5,005 bases of DNA from JASLBX01 sp035762665 (lineage in GTDB: Bacteria > Actinomycetota > Actinomycetes > Jiangellales > Jiangellaceae), in contig DASTNZ010000187.1 in NCBI GenBank assembly GCA_035762665.1, positions 1 to 5,005 on the forward strand, written 5' to 3'. The stretch's first letter is position 1; each line of letters starts with the position of its first letter. A program made the position numbers and the translations under genes. Below are positions 1 to 4,533 of the stretch, in pieces. A model generated the notes under the pieces. The model did no database searches, had not been told where the DNA came from, and was given only the letters and a program-made list of their open reading frames with translations.

Positions 1-1
1 C

Positions 2-1159
2 GAAGCCGGCCTGGTCGTGTGGTCGGGCGCGAACGATGCCGGGCAAACCCTCGCCCGGATCAGCGTCGCGTGGGACGGCGGATTCACCAGCAGCAACAAC
101 GAGGTGCGGCTGGCGACATCCACTCTGCCGGCGGCGTCCGTCACCCGCGACTCCGCGTCGCTGTCTACAGCCGGTGGCACGTTGGTGTGTGCTCTCGGCG
201 GCGCGTTGCCCACCGGTGAGGACGCGGTGTACCTGCGGACCATCCGGCTGACCTCGAACTTCATCCCCGTCAACGACGACACATTCTGGGCTGAGTTTAC
301 GAACTTCGTCGTGAGAACCCGGTTGAAGAACGCCAGCGGCGCCAACATCAACTCGGGGTATTCCGGCAACACGATCAGGGCTGATCAGGTCATCAACGAC
401 CTACTCGGGGATGTGCTGACCGAGTACGACGGCCCGAACGCGCTCGTCGACACCACCACACACGCCATCGACCACCTCGTCTACCCCGACGGTGTCGCGC
501 CCGCCGACATCTTCGACGACATGATGGTTTTCGAACCGGCGTACAGGTGGGGTGCGTACGAGTACGGCTCTACGGATCTGGCCCGGTTCGAATGGACCAC
601 CTGGCCGAGCACCGTCAGATATGAATGCACGGCGCAGGACGGCATCGACCTGCCGTCCTCGGCAGCGCAGTTGTACAACCGGGTCAGGGTCAGGTATGTA
701 ACAGCCAACGGAACGCGAAAGACCATCCAGCGCACCGCGGCCGTCCCCGAACTCGACGACGAAGGGGTCGTGCGTGAGGCCGACCTGGACCTCGGGGACA
801 ACGCCGGCACCTTGAGCAATGCGCAGAGAGCCGGGGACGAGTTCCTGGCCCAGCACGCCTCACCGCCGGCCGCCGGCACACTCACGATCGCGAGGCCGGT
901 CTATGACCTCGCCTACGGGCGCATGGTCATGCCGTGGGAACTCAAGGCCGGCGAGTTGATCCGGATCCGGGACGTGATGCCCCGCTCGGCAGCTTTGACC
1001 GCCACCGGCCGTGACGGCATCAGCGTCTTCCGGATCGCGTCGAAGGAGTACAACACCGACACCGCCTCGGCCCGGCTCGACCTCGACACGCAGAGCCTGT
1101 CCACCGCGAAGGCTCTGGCCGATCTGGCGAAGCTGAAGACCAGCCGGCGGCGCCGGTGA
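2..1159 (+). CDS. Phage minor tail / baseplate-hub-like protein, 5' partial
   Basis: The reading frame is open from the left edge (codons from base 2), so the true start lies outside the window; 385 residues are visible. No catalytic motif is seen. The N-terminal visible part is Ser/Thr/Gly-rich and beta-like (EAGLVVWSGAND, then an AWDGG run), as in carbohydrate-binding or jelly-roll modules of tail proteins. The middle contains NTIRADQVINDLL and a long Asp-rich stretch. The C-terminal part has the look of actinophage minor tail proteins of the Gp37/baseplate-hub kind: YNRVRVRYV, then a region where the product sets a physical position (LKAGELIRIRDV), then FRIASKEYNTDTASARLDLD, and a basic tail ending in four arginines. 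It lies directly upstream of the endolysin and shares four bases with it, the usual tail-to-lysis order in siphophages. The tail assignment rests on residue patterns and gene order; the exact position in the virion is not resolved. High-GC third positions hold throughout. Confidence 0.72.
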   Translation, partial: EAGLVVWSGANDAGQTLARISVAWDGGFTSSNNEVRLATSTLPAASVTRDSASLSTAGGTLVCALGGALPTGEDAVYLRTIRLTSNFIPVNDDTFWAEFTNFVVRTRLKNASGANINSGYSGNTIRADQVINDLLGDVLTEYDGPNALVDTTTHAIDHLVYPDGVAPADIFDDMMVFEPAYRWGAYEYGSTDLARFEWTTWPSTVRYECTAQDGIDLPSSAAQLYNRVRVRYVTANGTRKTIQRTAAVPELDDEGVVREADLDLGDNAGTLSNAQRAGDEFLAQHASPPAAGTLTIARPVYDLAYGRMVMPWELKAGELIRIRDVMPRSAALTATGRDGISVFRIASKEYNTDTASARLDLDTQSLSTAKALADLAKLKTSRRRR

Positions 1160-2565
1160 CGGCGTTCCTGCTCGACGTGTCCCGGTGGCAGCACCCGATC
1201 GACCTCGCGCGCGCCCGCGACGAGGGCTACGCCCTGGTCAACGTCCAGCTCACCGGCAAGGCCGGCTACGTCTTCCCCCACGCGCGCGAGTACGTCGACA
1301 AAGCACGCGCGCTGGGCATGGGGGTGTGCGTCTACCACTGGCTCGACGGCCGCGCGTCCGGTGCACTTCAGGCCGAGCGGACATGGCGGAGCATCGAAGC
1401 CCTCGGCGGGGACCTGGCGCATCAGGTCGACTGCGAAGACACGGAAAGCCCGGCGACGTGGCCGATCTGGCGCGACTACGTCAACGCCATGCAGAACCAA
1501 CTCCAACGCCACGTCATCAACTACTCGGGTGACTGGTTCTGGGACCATCCCGACCGGCGCTGGCCCGGCTCCACCCTGACTCCGTACCACTGGGCGATGC
1601 CCAACCGCGGCGCCCTCGACGACTACCCGGGTGACACGTCCTCACACTGGCTCGCCGGCTACGGCGGCTGGACTTCGCTAGCCATCATGCAGTACGCCGT
1701 CGCCCCTGCTGCCGGTGTCAGGTGCTCGCTGTCCGCCGTCCGCGACCACACCGTGTGGACGACACTCACGGGAGGCCCGATGGTCTGGTACCTGAACCGC
1801 GCCTTATCGACGATGCGCAGCGAAGTCAACACCCGCTGGAGCCAGCGGGACAAGGGATCCGACGGCACCATCGGCGACGCCGCGCACGCCTCCCGCAGCT
1901 CGGACCACAACCCGGACCCCGACGGGTCGGTGGACGCGTGGGACATGGACGTCGACCTGCGCTCGGGCAACGACGCGGCCGCGATCGAGTTCATCAAGGC
2001 CCGCTTCCAAGCGCATCCGGCGTCGCTGTACTGGATCCATGCCGACGTCATCTGCCGGCGCGCCGACAACTGGCTACGGCGGTCCTACCCGGCCTATCTG
2101 GAATCGAAGGGCGTCGACCCGTCTGGCCGGAACACGCACACCAAGCACGTGCATTGGAACAGCCGCGAGGCGTACGAGGACTCGTCGGCGCCGTGGGGAA
2201 TCCTGGAGGAAGACGTGAACCTGGAAGATCCGCTCTGGACTGTCCCCGCCGGGCACCCGTCGGGCCTGCCCGCCGGTGTCCGCACCGTCAAGGAAGCGCT
2301 GATCGGGGCAGATTCCCGCACGGCGCTGCTGGCCAACACCGGTTTCATCAAGAACCTCATCGACGGCTTGAAGGTGCACCTCGACGCGAAGCTGCTTGAG
2401 CTGGAGGAGGACGTGAACTCGCCGATGGATGCGGCGACCCGCGCGCTGCTGGTGGCCGAGTTCAGCGCGGCCGCGAACACCGCCGTCGCCGCGCTCGACA
2501 TCCCCACCACGGCCGAGATCGCCGACGCGGTGGCGGACGAGAGCGCCGCGCGCCTGGCCGACTAG
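1156..2565 (+). CDS. Modular endolysin: GH25 muramidase + M15-like zinc peptidase + C-terminal tail
   Basis: A 469-residue lytic enzyme predicted to cut peptidoglycan at lysis. Residues 1-205 resemble GH25 (Chalaropsis-type) lysozymes: LDVSRWQ with Asp7, VDCED with the Asp92-x-Glu94 pair expected for catalysis, and a late Asp197 (VRDHTVW) in the place of the conserved C-terminal Asp. Residues 209-345 resemble actinophage M15-type peptidases: DGTIGDAAH, SDHNPDPDG (His251), AWDMD (Asp263) and HTKHVHW (His331/His333) supply candidate zinc ligands. Residues 350-469 form an acidic, largely helical tail of unknown role, with TVKEALIGADSRTALL and repeated LEEDVN; it may bind the wall or oligomerise. 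There is no signal peptide, so export should depend on a holin. The GTG start is chosen because it overlaps the upstream TGA (GTGA) and begins exactly at the GH25 N-terminus; there is no clear Shine-Dalgarno, which suggests translational coupling. The combination of both enzymes in one chain, with start-like sites at the joints, is unusual. Confidence 0.88.
   Translation: MTAFLLDVSRWQHPIDLARARDEGYALVNVQLTGKAGYVFPHAREYVDKARALGMGVCVYHWLDGRASGALQAERTWRSIEALGGDLAHQVDCEDTESPATWPIWRDYVNAMQNQLQRHVINYSGDWFWDHPDRRWPGSTLTPYHWAMPNRGALDDYPGDTSSHWLAGYGGWTSLAIMQYAVAPAAGVRCSLSAVRDHTVWTTLTGGPMVWYLNRALSTMRSEVNTRWSQRDKGSDGTIGDAAHASRSSDHNPDPDGSVDAWDMDVDLRSGNDAAAIEFIKARFQAHPASLYWIHADVICRRADNWLRRSYPAYLESKGVDPSGRNTHTKHVHWNSREAYEDSSAPWGILEEDVNLEDPLWTVPAGHPSGLPAGVRTVKEALIGADSRTALLANTGFIKNLIDGLKVHLDAKLLELEEDVNSPMDAATRALLVAEFSAAANTAVAALDIPTTAEIADAVADESAARLAD
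1770..1782 (+). promoter_or_regulatory. Internal Shine-Dalgarno and ATG at the GH25/M15 junction
   Basis: GGGAGG (1770-1775) stands four bases before an in-frame ATG (1780, Met209) exactly where the GH25 part ends and the peptidase part begins. The peptide from this Met (MVWYLNRALSTMRSEVN) reads like the natural N-terminus of stand-alone actinophage M15 peptidases. It is either a relic of gene fusion or a working internal start giving a 261-residue peptidase-only product. Confidence 0.5.
2203..2220 (+). promoter_or_regulatory. Internal ribosome-binding-like site before GTG 2215
   Basis: GGAGGA (2205-2210) precedes an in-frame GTG (2215, Val354) by four bases, just after the peptidase domain. 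Initiation here would give a 116-residue product consisting of the C-terminal tail alone. The same 18-base block recurs at 2401-2418 with one mismatch. Enterococcal endolysin Lys170 is a known case where an internal start supplies extra copies of the C-terminal binding domain; use here is inferred only. Confidence 0.4.
2401..2418 (+). repeat. Second copy of the LEEDVN-coding repeat, with SD-like run and GTG 2413
   Basis: This 18-base segment matches 2203-2220 at 17 positions and encodes the same residues LEEDVN, 66 codons further on. It contains GGAGGAGG (2403-2410) followed by in-frame GTG 2413, so it also resembles a start site (50-residue product). Because Glu-Glu codons naturally create GGAGGA-like runs, chance is a real alternative. 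Confidence 0.45.
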
Positions 2566-2569
2566 GACC

Positions 2570-2878
2570 GTGACGTGGCCCGCGTTGCTGGCGCGGATTG
2601 CTGCCGAGTCCGAGGTGAACATCGGCACGTTCGCCCAGTACGGCGTCCTCGGGATCATCGCGGCTCTGCTCATCGCGTTCGCGATCAAGGCGTGGAAGCG
2701 GGAAACTGACAGGGCGGACAGGCTCGAAGCCGAAAACCAGCGCTTGAACAACCTCATACGGGAGCAGGTGATCCCCGCGCTCACCACCGCTGTCACGGTG
2801 ATGCAGGAGTCACAGGAACTCCTGCGGGACACGCAGCAGCGGGAACGGGACCTGCGGCGGGGGAGACCGGATGCCTGA
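2570..2878 (+). CDS. Holin-like protein with one membrane helix and coiled coil
   Basis: A 102-residue protein from GTG 2570, five bases after the endolysin stop. The frame extends further upstream, but that part lies wholly over the endolysin gene and reads as shadow sequence, so the GTG is the better start. Residues 1-22 are short and mostly amphipathic; residues 24-42 (YGVLGIIAALLIAFAIKAW) form one clear membrane helix; residues 43-97 are highly charged and helical (RADRLEAENQRLNNL), probably a coiled coil facing the cytoplasm. The pattern 'one helix, then charged coiled coil with REQVIPALTTA' is common in small proteins just downstream of actinophage endolysins, often annotated as holins. 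Holin activity is inferred from size, topology and position. Alternatives are an antiholin or another lysis-timing membrane protein. Confidence 0.7.
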   Translation: MTWPALLARIAAESEVNIGTFAQYGVLGIIAALLIAFAIKAWKRETDRADRLEAENQRLNNLIREQVIPALTTAVTVMQESQELLRDTQQRERDLRRGRPDA

Positions 2879-3065
2879 CTTCGCGTGGGCCGGCCGTCCC
2901 AAAGCAATCGACGTGCGCCTTGAGTTGGTTGTTGACGCGCTGGAGCAGGCCGTCAAGGACGTCAAAGGTGTGATGGAAGAGATCCGGGCCGAGCAGGAAG
3001 GGGGCAACGGTGAGCGAGACAAGCGGGGGAACGCCGCTGGCGGCAGCCCTCGCGGCGCTGGTTGA
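2871..3065 (+). CDS. Small helical hypothetical protein
   Basis: A 64-residue ORF starting at ATG 2871, with GGGAG (2861-2865) five bases upstream. It overlaps the previous gene's end by eight bases. Residues 12-42 form a charged amphipathic helix (AIDVRLELVVDALEQAVKDV) that could be a coiled coil; the last 20 residues are Gly/Arg-rich and lie over the start of the next gene in another frame, so they may not be under strong selection. No family is recognised. Support comes from the good ribosome-binding site, the tight spacing and the fact that bases 2879-3009 would otherwise be a gap in a packed operon. The 56-base overlap with the gene at 3010 is the main reason for caution. Confidence 0.55.
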   Translation: MPDFAWAGRPKAIDVRLELVVDALEQAVKDVKGVMEEIRAEQEGGNGERDKRGNAAGGSPRGAG

Positions 3066-3420
3066 AGAGCTTCGGCTGCTGCGCGGCGACGTCCAGGTCG
3101 AGGCGGCGAGGCGGCAGAAGGTCAGCCGAATTACGGCCGTTTTCATCGCCCTGCTGTTGGTGATCTGCGGGGCCGTGCTCGTGGTGGGGTTCCAGAACCA
3201 CCAGCTCGGCAAGCAGAACCGCAACATCGGTGACCAGATCGCTGACTGCACCACGGCCGGCGGGAAGTGCTACGAGGAGGGCCGGCGTCGCTCGGCGAAC
3301 AATCTGGACATCCTCATTCTGTCCGGCGTCTACGCCCAGACGTGCCGGGATACCCGCGGCGTCGACACCGACGCCGAGGTCGTCGCCTGCGTGAAGCGGA
3401 AGCTATCCACCGGCCGGTGA
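3010..3420 (+). CDS. Phage membrane protein with cysteine-containing outer domain
   Basis: A 136-residue protein starting at GTG 3010, preceded by a strong purine-rich site (AGGAAGGGGG, 2995-3004). Residues 9-38 are a charged helix, residues 40-61 one membrane helix (ITAVFIALLLVICGAVLVVG), and residues 62-136 a domain with four cysteines (80, 87, 112, 127) in the pattern DCTTAGGKCYEEG ... TCRDTRGVDT ... VACVKRK. The cysteines suggest disulfides, and so an N-in/C-out arrangement, but that is inferred. Small membrane proteins with a DCT-x-GGxCY segment occur downstream of endolysins in many actinophages; their function is not established. A role in lysis (holin, spanin-like or regulator) is possible from position only. 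Its TGA overlaps the GTG of the next, interrupted gene. Confidence 0.75.
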   Translation: MSETSGGTPLAAALAALVEELRLLRGDVQVEAARRQKVSRITAVFIALLLVICGAVLVVGFQNHQLGKQNRNIGDQIADCTTAGGKCYEEGRRRSANNLDILILSGVYAQTCRDTRGVDTDAEVVACVKRKLSTGR

Positions 3421-3650
3421 AAGCAGGCGGGGACTACGCCCACCTGCTACGCTAGGCCGTCGCGCGGTTGGAAGCCGACCCGACGCTGCTGCACAGTGAC
3501 GAGGCCCGGCAGATCATGATCACGTGGATGGTCTGGGGCGCTGAGGCGTTCGAGTCCGGCGACCAATGCGACCGCGCGGTCGATGACCCCGAAAGCCAGC
3601 CGGGCGTCAAGCTGGCGCGATTACTGGTGGGACATGCCGGACATCCCTGA
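3417..3650 (+). pseudogene. Small gene interrupted by an in-frame amber codon
   Basis: GTG 3417 overlaps the previous stop as GTGA, the same junction type as at 1156. The frame reads MKAGGDYAHLLR, then TAG (3453-3455), and continues without another stop to TGA 3648-3650: AVARLEADPTLLHSDEARQI and on to a Trp-rich, acidic segment (ITWMVWGAEAFESGDQCDRA). Third positions stay G/C-rich on both sides of the TAG until about 3615. If the TAG were CAG (Gln) the product would be a 77-residue acidic protein. Possible explanations are a C-to-T nonsense mutation, a sequencing error, suppression or readthrough, or a separate gene starting at TTG 3468 (60 residues, no good ribosome-binding site). No family is recognised. 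Confidence 0.5.
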
Positions 3651-3744
3651 CGACGTGGAGCTTCCGGGCTGCGGCGGCAAGGAGTTGATCCGGTTCCTGC
3701 TGCGCTGCCTGATCCTGCTCATCCCATTCGTGCCCCGCGCCTGA
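3583..3744 (+). CDS. Small membrane-segment protein in an overlapping frame
   Basis: A 53-residue ORF from ATG 3583 to TGA 3742-3744. The N-terminal half is polar and aromatic (SWRDYWWDMPDIPDDVE), the C-terminal half carries one hydrophobic segment at residues 35-50 (LIRFLLRCLILLIPFV) and ends in Pro-Arg-Ala. It overlaps the interrupted gene by 68 bases in the +1 frame. From about 3615 this frame, not the upstream one, has the G/C-rich third positions typical of the window, which supports coding. There is no clear Shine-Dalgarno. An internal ATG at 3634 would give a 36-residue version. The two frames could also be one ancestral gene broken by a frameshift. Function is unknown; a tiny lysis-associated membrane peptide is a guess from location. 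Confidence 0.48.
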   Translation: MTPKASRASSWRDYWWDMPDIPDDVELPGCGGKELIRFLLRCLILLIPFVPRA

Positions 3745-3748
3745 TGTT

Positions 3749-3796
3749 GGGAGACAGGTCAGGTGCGGGGCACTTCCTGTCTCCACTCTGTCTCCC
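3749..3796 (+). terminator. Long hairpin with two alternative right arms
   Basis: The left arm GGAGACAGG (3750-3758) is perfectly complementary to CCTGTCTCC (3776-3784). Inside, AGGTGC (3761-3766) pairs with GCACTT (3770-3775) around a GGG loop, leaving only a two-base bulge (TC, 3759-3760). A second right arm, CTGTCTCCC (3788-3796), matches GGGAGACAG (3749-3757) equally well, so the two pairings exclude each other. There is no T-run, but actinobacterial terminators often lack one. The position just after the last small lysis gene fits a terminator or attenuator ahead of the next gene. Confidence 0.6.
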
Positions 3797-3800
3797 ACCG

Positions 3801-3816
3801 AAGGAGCAAGGTCATG
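3801..3816 (+). promoter_or_regulatory. Strong ribosome-binding site fixing the ATG at 3814
   Basis: AAGGAG (3801-3806) lies seven bases before ATG 3814. It decides this start over the in-frame GTG at 3763, which lies inside the hairpin and would add 17 non-hydrophobic residues. It is the best Shine-Dalgarno in the window, consistent with independent rather than coupled translation. Confidence 0.75.
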
Positions 3817-4137
3817 AAGAGACCCCGCCCGGTGCTGATCCTGTTCGCGGTCAGCGCCGGACTCGCAGCAATCGTCGGCACTGCCGGCGCCACGGACGTC
3901 CTGCCGAAGCAGCTCGTCTCATGGCTGATCATCGCCGATGCGGTGCTGACCGCCGTCGGTGGTGTGCTCGTGCAGGATCTCGTGACGCCGCTGTCGGCGC
4001 CCGTCTCTTCCGACGGCGTACCGCTGGTGCCGGCCGACTCGACTCGCGCGACGACCGTCGACCGGTTGGTGCCCGCCGACTCCTTGCGCGCGCCGGTGCC
4101 GCGCACGGCGCAGCCGGTACGCGAAGTCCCGACATGA
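3814..4137 (+). CDS. Holin-like protein with two membrane helices
   Basis: A 107-residue protein. Residues 7-26 (VLILFAVSAGLAAIVGTAGA) and 34-53 (LVSWLIIADAVLTAVGGVLV) are two membrane helices joined by a short loop (TDVLPKQ). They are followed by QDLVTPLSAP and a Pro-rich hydrophilic tail. The layout 'two helices, then a VTP segment and a Pro/Ala-rich tail' is seen in many small actinophage holins, so holin is the best call; activity is inferred. The tail contains an internal repeat, LVPADSxRA at residues 71-79 and 85-93. Upstream is the hairpin at 3749-3796 and no obvious separate promoter, so expression probably depends on readthrough or on a promoter inside the preceding genes. The stop overlaps the next start (ATGA), suggesting coupling to the DUF397 gene. 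Confidence 0.68.
   Translation: MKRPRPVLILFAVSAGLAAIVGTAGATDVLPKQLVSWLIIADAVLTAVGGVLVQDLVTPLSAPVSSDGVPLVPADSTRATTVDRLVPADSLRAPVPRTAQPVREVPT
4024..4092 (+). repeat. Imperfect direct repeat in the holin-like tail
   Basis: Two 27-base units (4024-4050 and 4066-4092) match at 21 positions and encode LVPADSTRA and LVPADSLRA, 14 codons apart. Most differences are at third positions or in one codon, so the protein motif is better kept than the DNA. It may be a short linker duplication. Confidence 0.55.
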
Positions 4138-4373
4138 CCGATCTTGCGTGGCGGAAGAGTTCGCGCTGTGAATCCTCTTCGTGCGTGGAGCTGGCGTGGC
4201 GTAAGTCCAGCCGCAGCTCCGACACCGCGAACTGCGTCGAGGTCGCCGTCCAGCCGGGCGAGATGTTCATCAGGGACAGCAAGGACCCTGATGGGCCGGT
4301 GCTGTGCTTCGGCGAGGACGCCGGGCGCGCGTTCCTGGACGGCATCCGTGCGGGGGAGTTCGACCGGTCCTAA
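4134..4373 (+). CDS. DUF397 domain protein with duplicated N-terminal motif
   Basis: A 79-residue protein with the hallmarks of DUF397: WRKSSRS (22-28), NCVEVA (33-38), the central IRDSKDPDGPVL (46-57), and the ending AFLDGIRAGEFD (66-77). DUF397 proteins are small, abundant in actinobacteria, and usually encoded beside an XRE-type helix-turn-helix regulator of the WhiJ/AbaA type, where they are thought to act as its partner in developmental control or as part of a toxin-antitoxin-like pair. No such regulator is visible here. The N-terminus is odd: LAWRKSSRCESSSCVE (4-19) is followed at once by a second copy, LAWRKSSRSSDTANCVE (20-36). ATG 4134 is chosen because it overlaps the upstream TGA (ATGA) and gives a family-typical MTDLAWRKSS start. 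Coupling to a holin-like gene is unusual. Family call is confident; function here is not known. Confidence 0.88.
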   Translation: MTDLAWRKSSRCESSSCVELAWRKSSRSSDTANCVEVAVQPGEMFIRDSKDPDGPVLCFGEDAGRAFLDGIRAGEFDRS

Positions 4374-4455
4374 ACGTCCCAACCATTCCGACGTTGCTAG
4401 GCTGCAGGTGCAGCCCTCAGAAGTTGCACCGAGGACCCCGGCGCGGGTAGCTCAA
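4374..4455. other. Intergenic stretch with palindrome and -10-like motif
   Basis: No ORF of note. GGCTGCA-GG-TGCAGCC (4400-4415) is a perfect seven-base inverted repeat. It overlaps TGCTAGGCT (4395-4403), which fits an extended -10 (TGn TAnnnT) but lacks a convincing -35. GGTGCA (4407-4412) can also pair with TGCACC (4425-4430). A small RNA starting near 4410 and ending at the 4456-4502 hairpin is possible but unsupported otherwise. Confidence 0.3.
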
Positions 4456-4502
4456 ACGATCGCGGCTCTCGCTCTCCTACGGGAGGCGGGAGCCGCGATT
4501 GT
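4456..4502. terminator. Strong two-way terminator hairpin with UACG loop
   Basis: Arms 4459-4477 and 4482-4499 pair almost throughout, with one bulged base and one wobble, and three further outer pairs extend the stem to about 21 base pairs. The apex is C(UACG)G, a member of the very stable UNCG tetraloop family. It lies 82 bases after the DUF397 stop and six bases beyond the stop of the convergent minus-strand gene, so it can end transcription from both sides. The tail is only modestly T-rich on either strand (TTGTGT on plus, CGTTTGAG on minus). Confidence 0.8.
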
Positions 4503-4533
4503 GTCGTCTCAGCTCACGTCAGCGACGACACAA
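4499..4533 (-). repeat. Second inverted repeat at the 3' end of the minus-strand gene
   Basis: TTGTGTCGTC (4499-4508) and GACGACACAA (4524-4533) form a perfect ten-base inverted repeat with a 15-base loop that contains the minus-strand stop codon. It shares bases 4499-4502 with the neighbouring terminator stem, so the two cannot both be fully paired. It may shield the 3' end of the minus-strand mRNA or tune termination. Confidence 0.55.

Noticed and set aside
913..1590. 225-residue open frame on the minus strand
   Set aside because: Antisense to the tail gene end and GH25 domain; no domain-like pattern, only high-GC shadow composition.
2074..2907. 277-residue open frame on the minus strand
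   Set aside because: It lies antisense to the endolysin and holin-like gene, whose domain motifs are clear; the Arg/Ser/Pro-rich translation is typical of a shadow frame in high-GC DNA.
3744..4133. Long upstream extension of the DUF397 frame
   Set aside because: It runs over the holin-like gene, is Arg-rich shadow sequence, and the ATG at 4134 gives a family-typical N-terminus with an ATGA junction.
3759..4382. 207-residue open frame on the minus strand
   Set aside because: Antisense to the holin-like and DUF397 genes, both supported by strong motifs and start signals; no recognisable protein pattern.
4441..4500. tRNA-like segment (GCGCGGGTAGCTCAAACG resembles an acceptor/D-arm start)
   Set aside because: The bases that follow form one long hairpin; there is no anticodon arm, T-arm with GGTTCGA, or closing acceptor strand.
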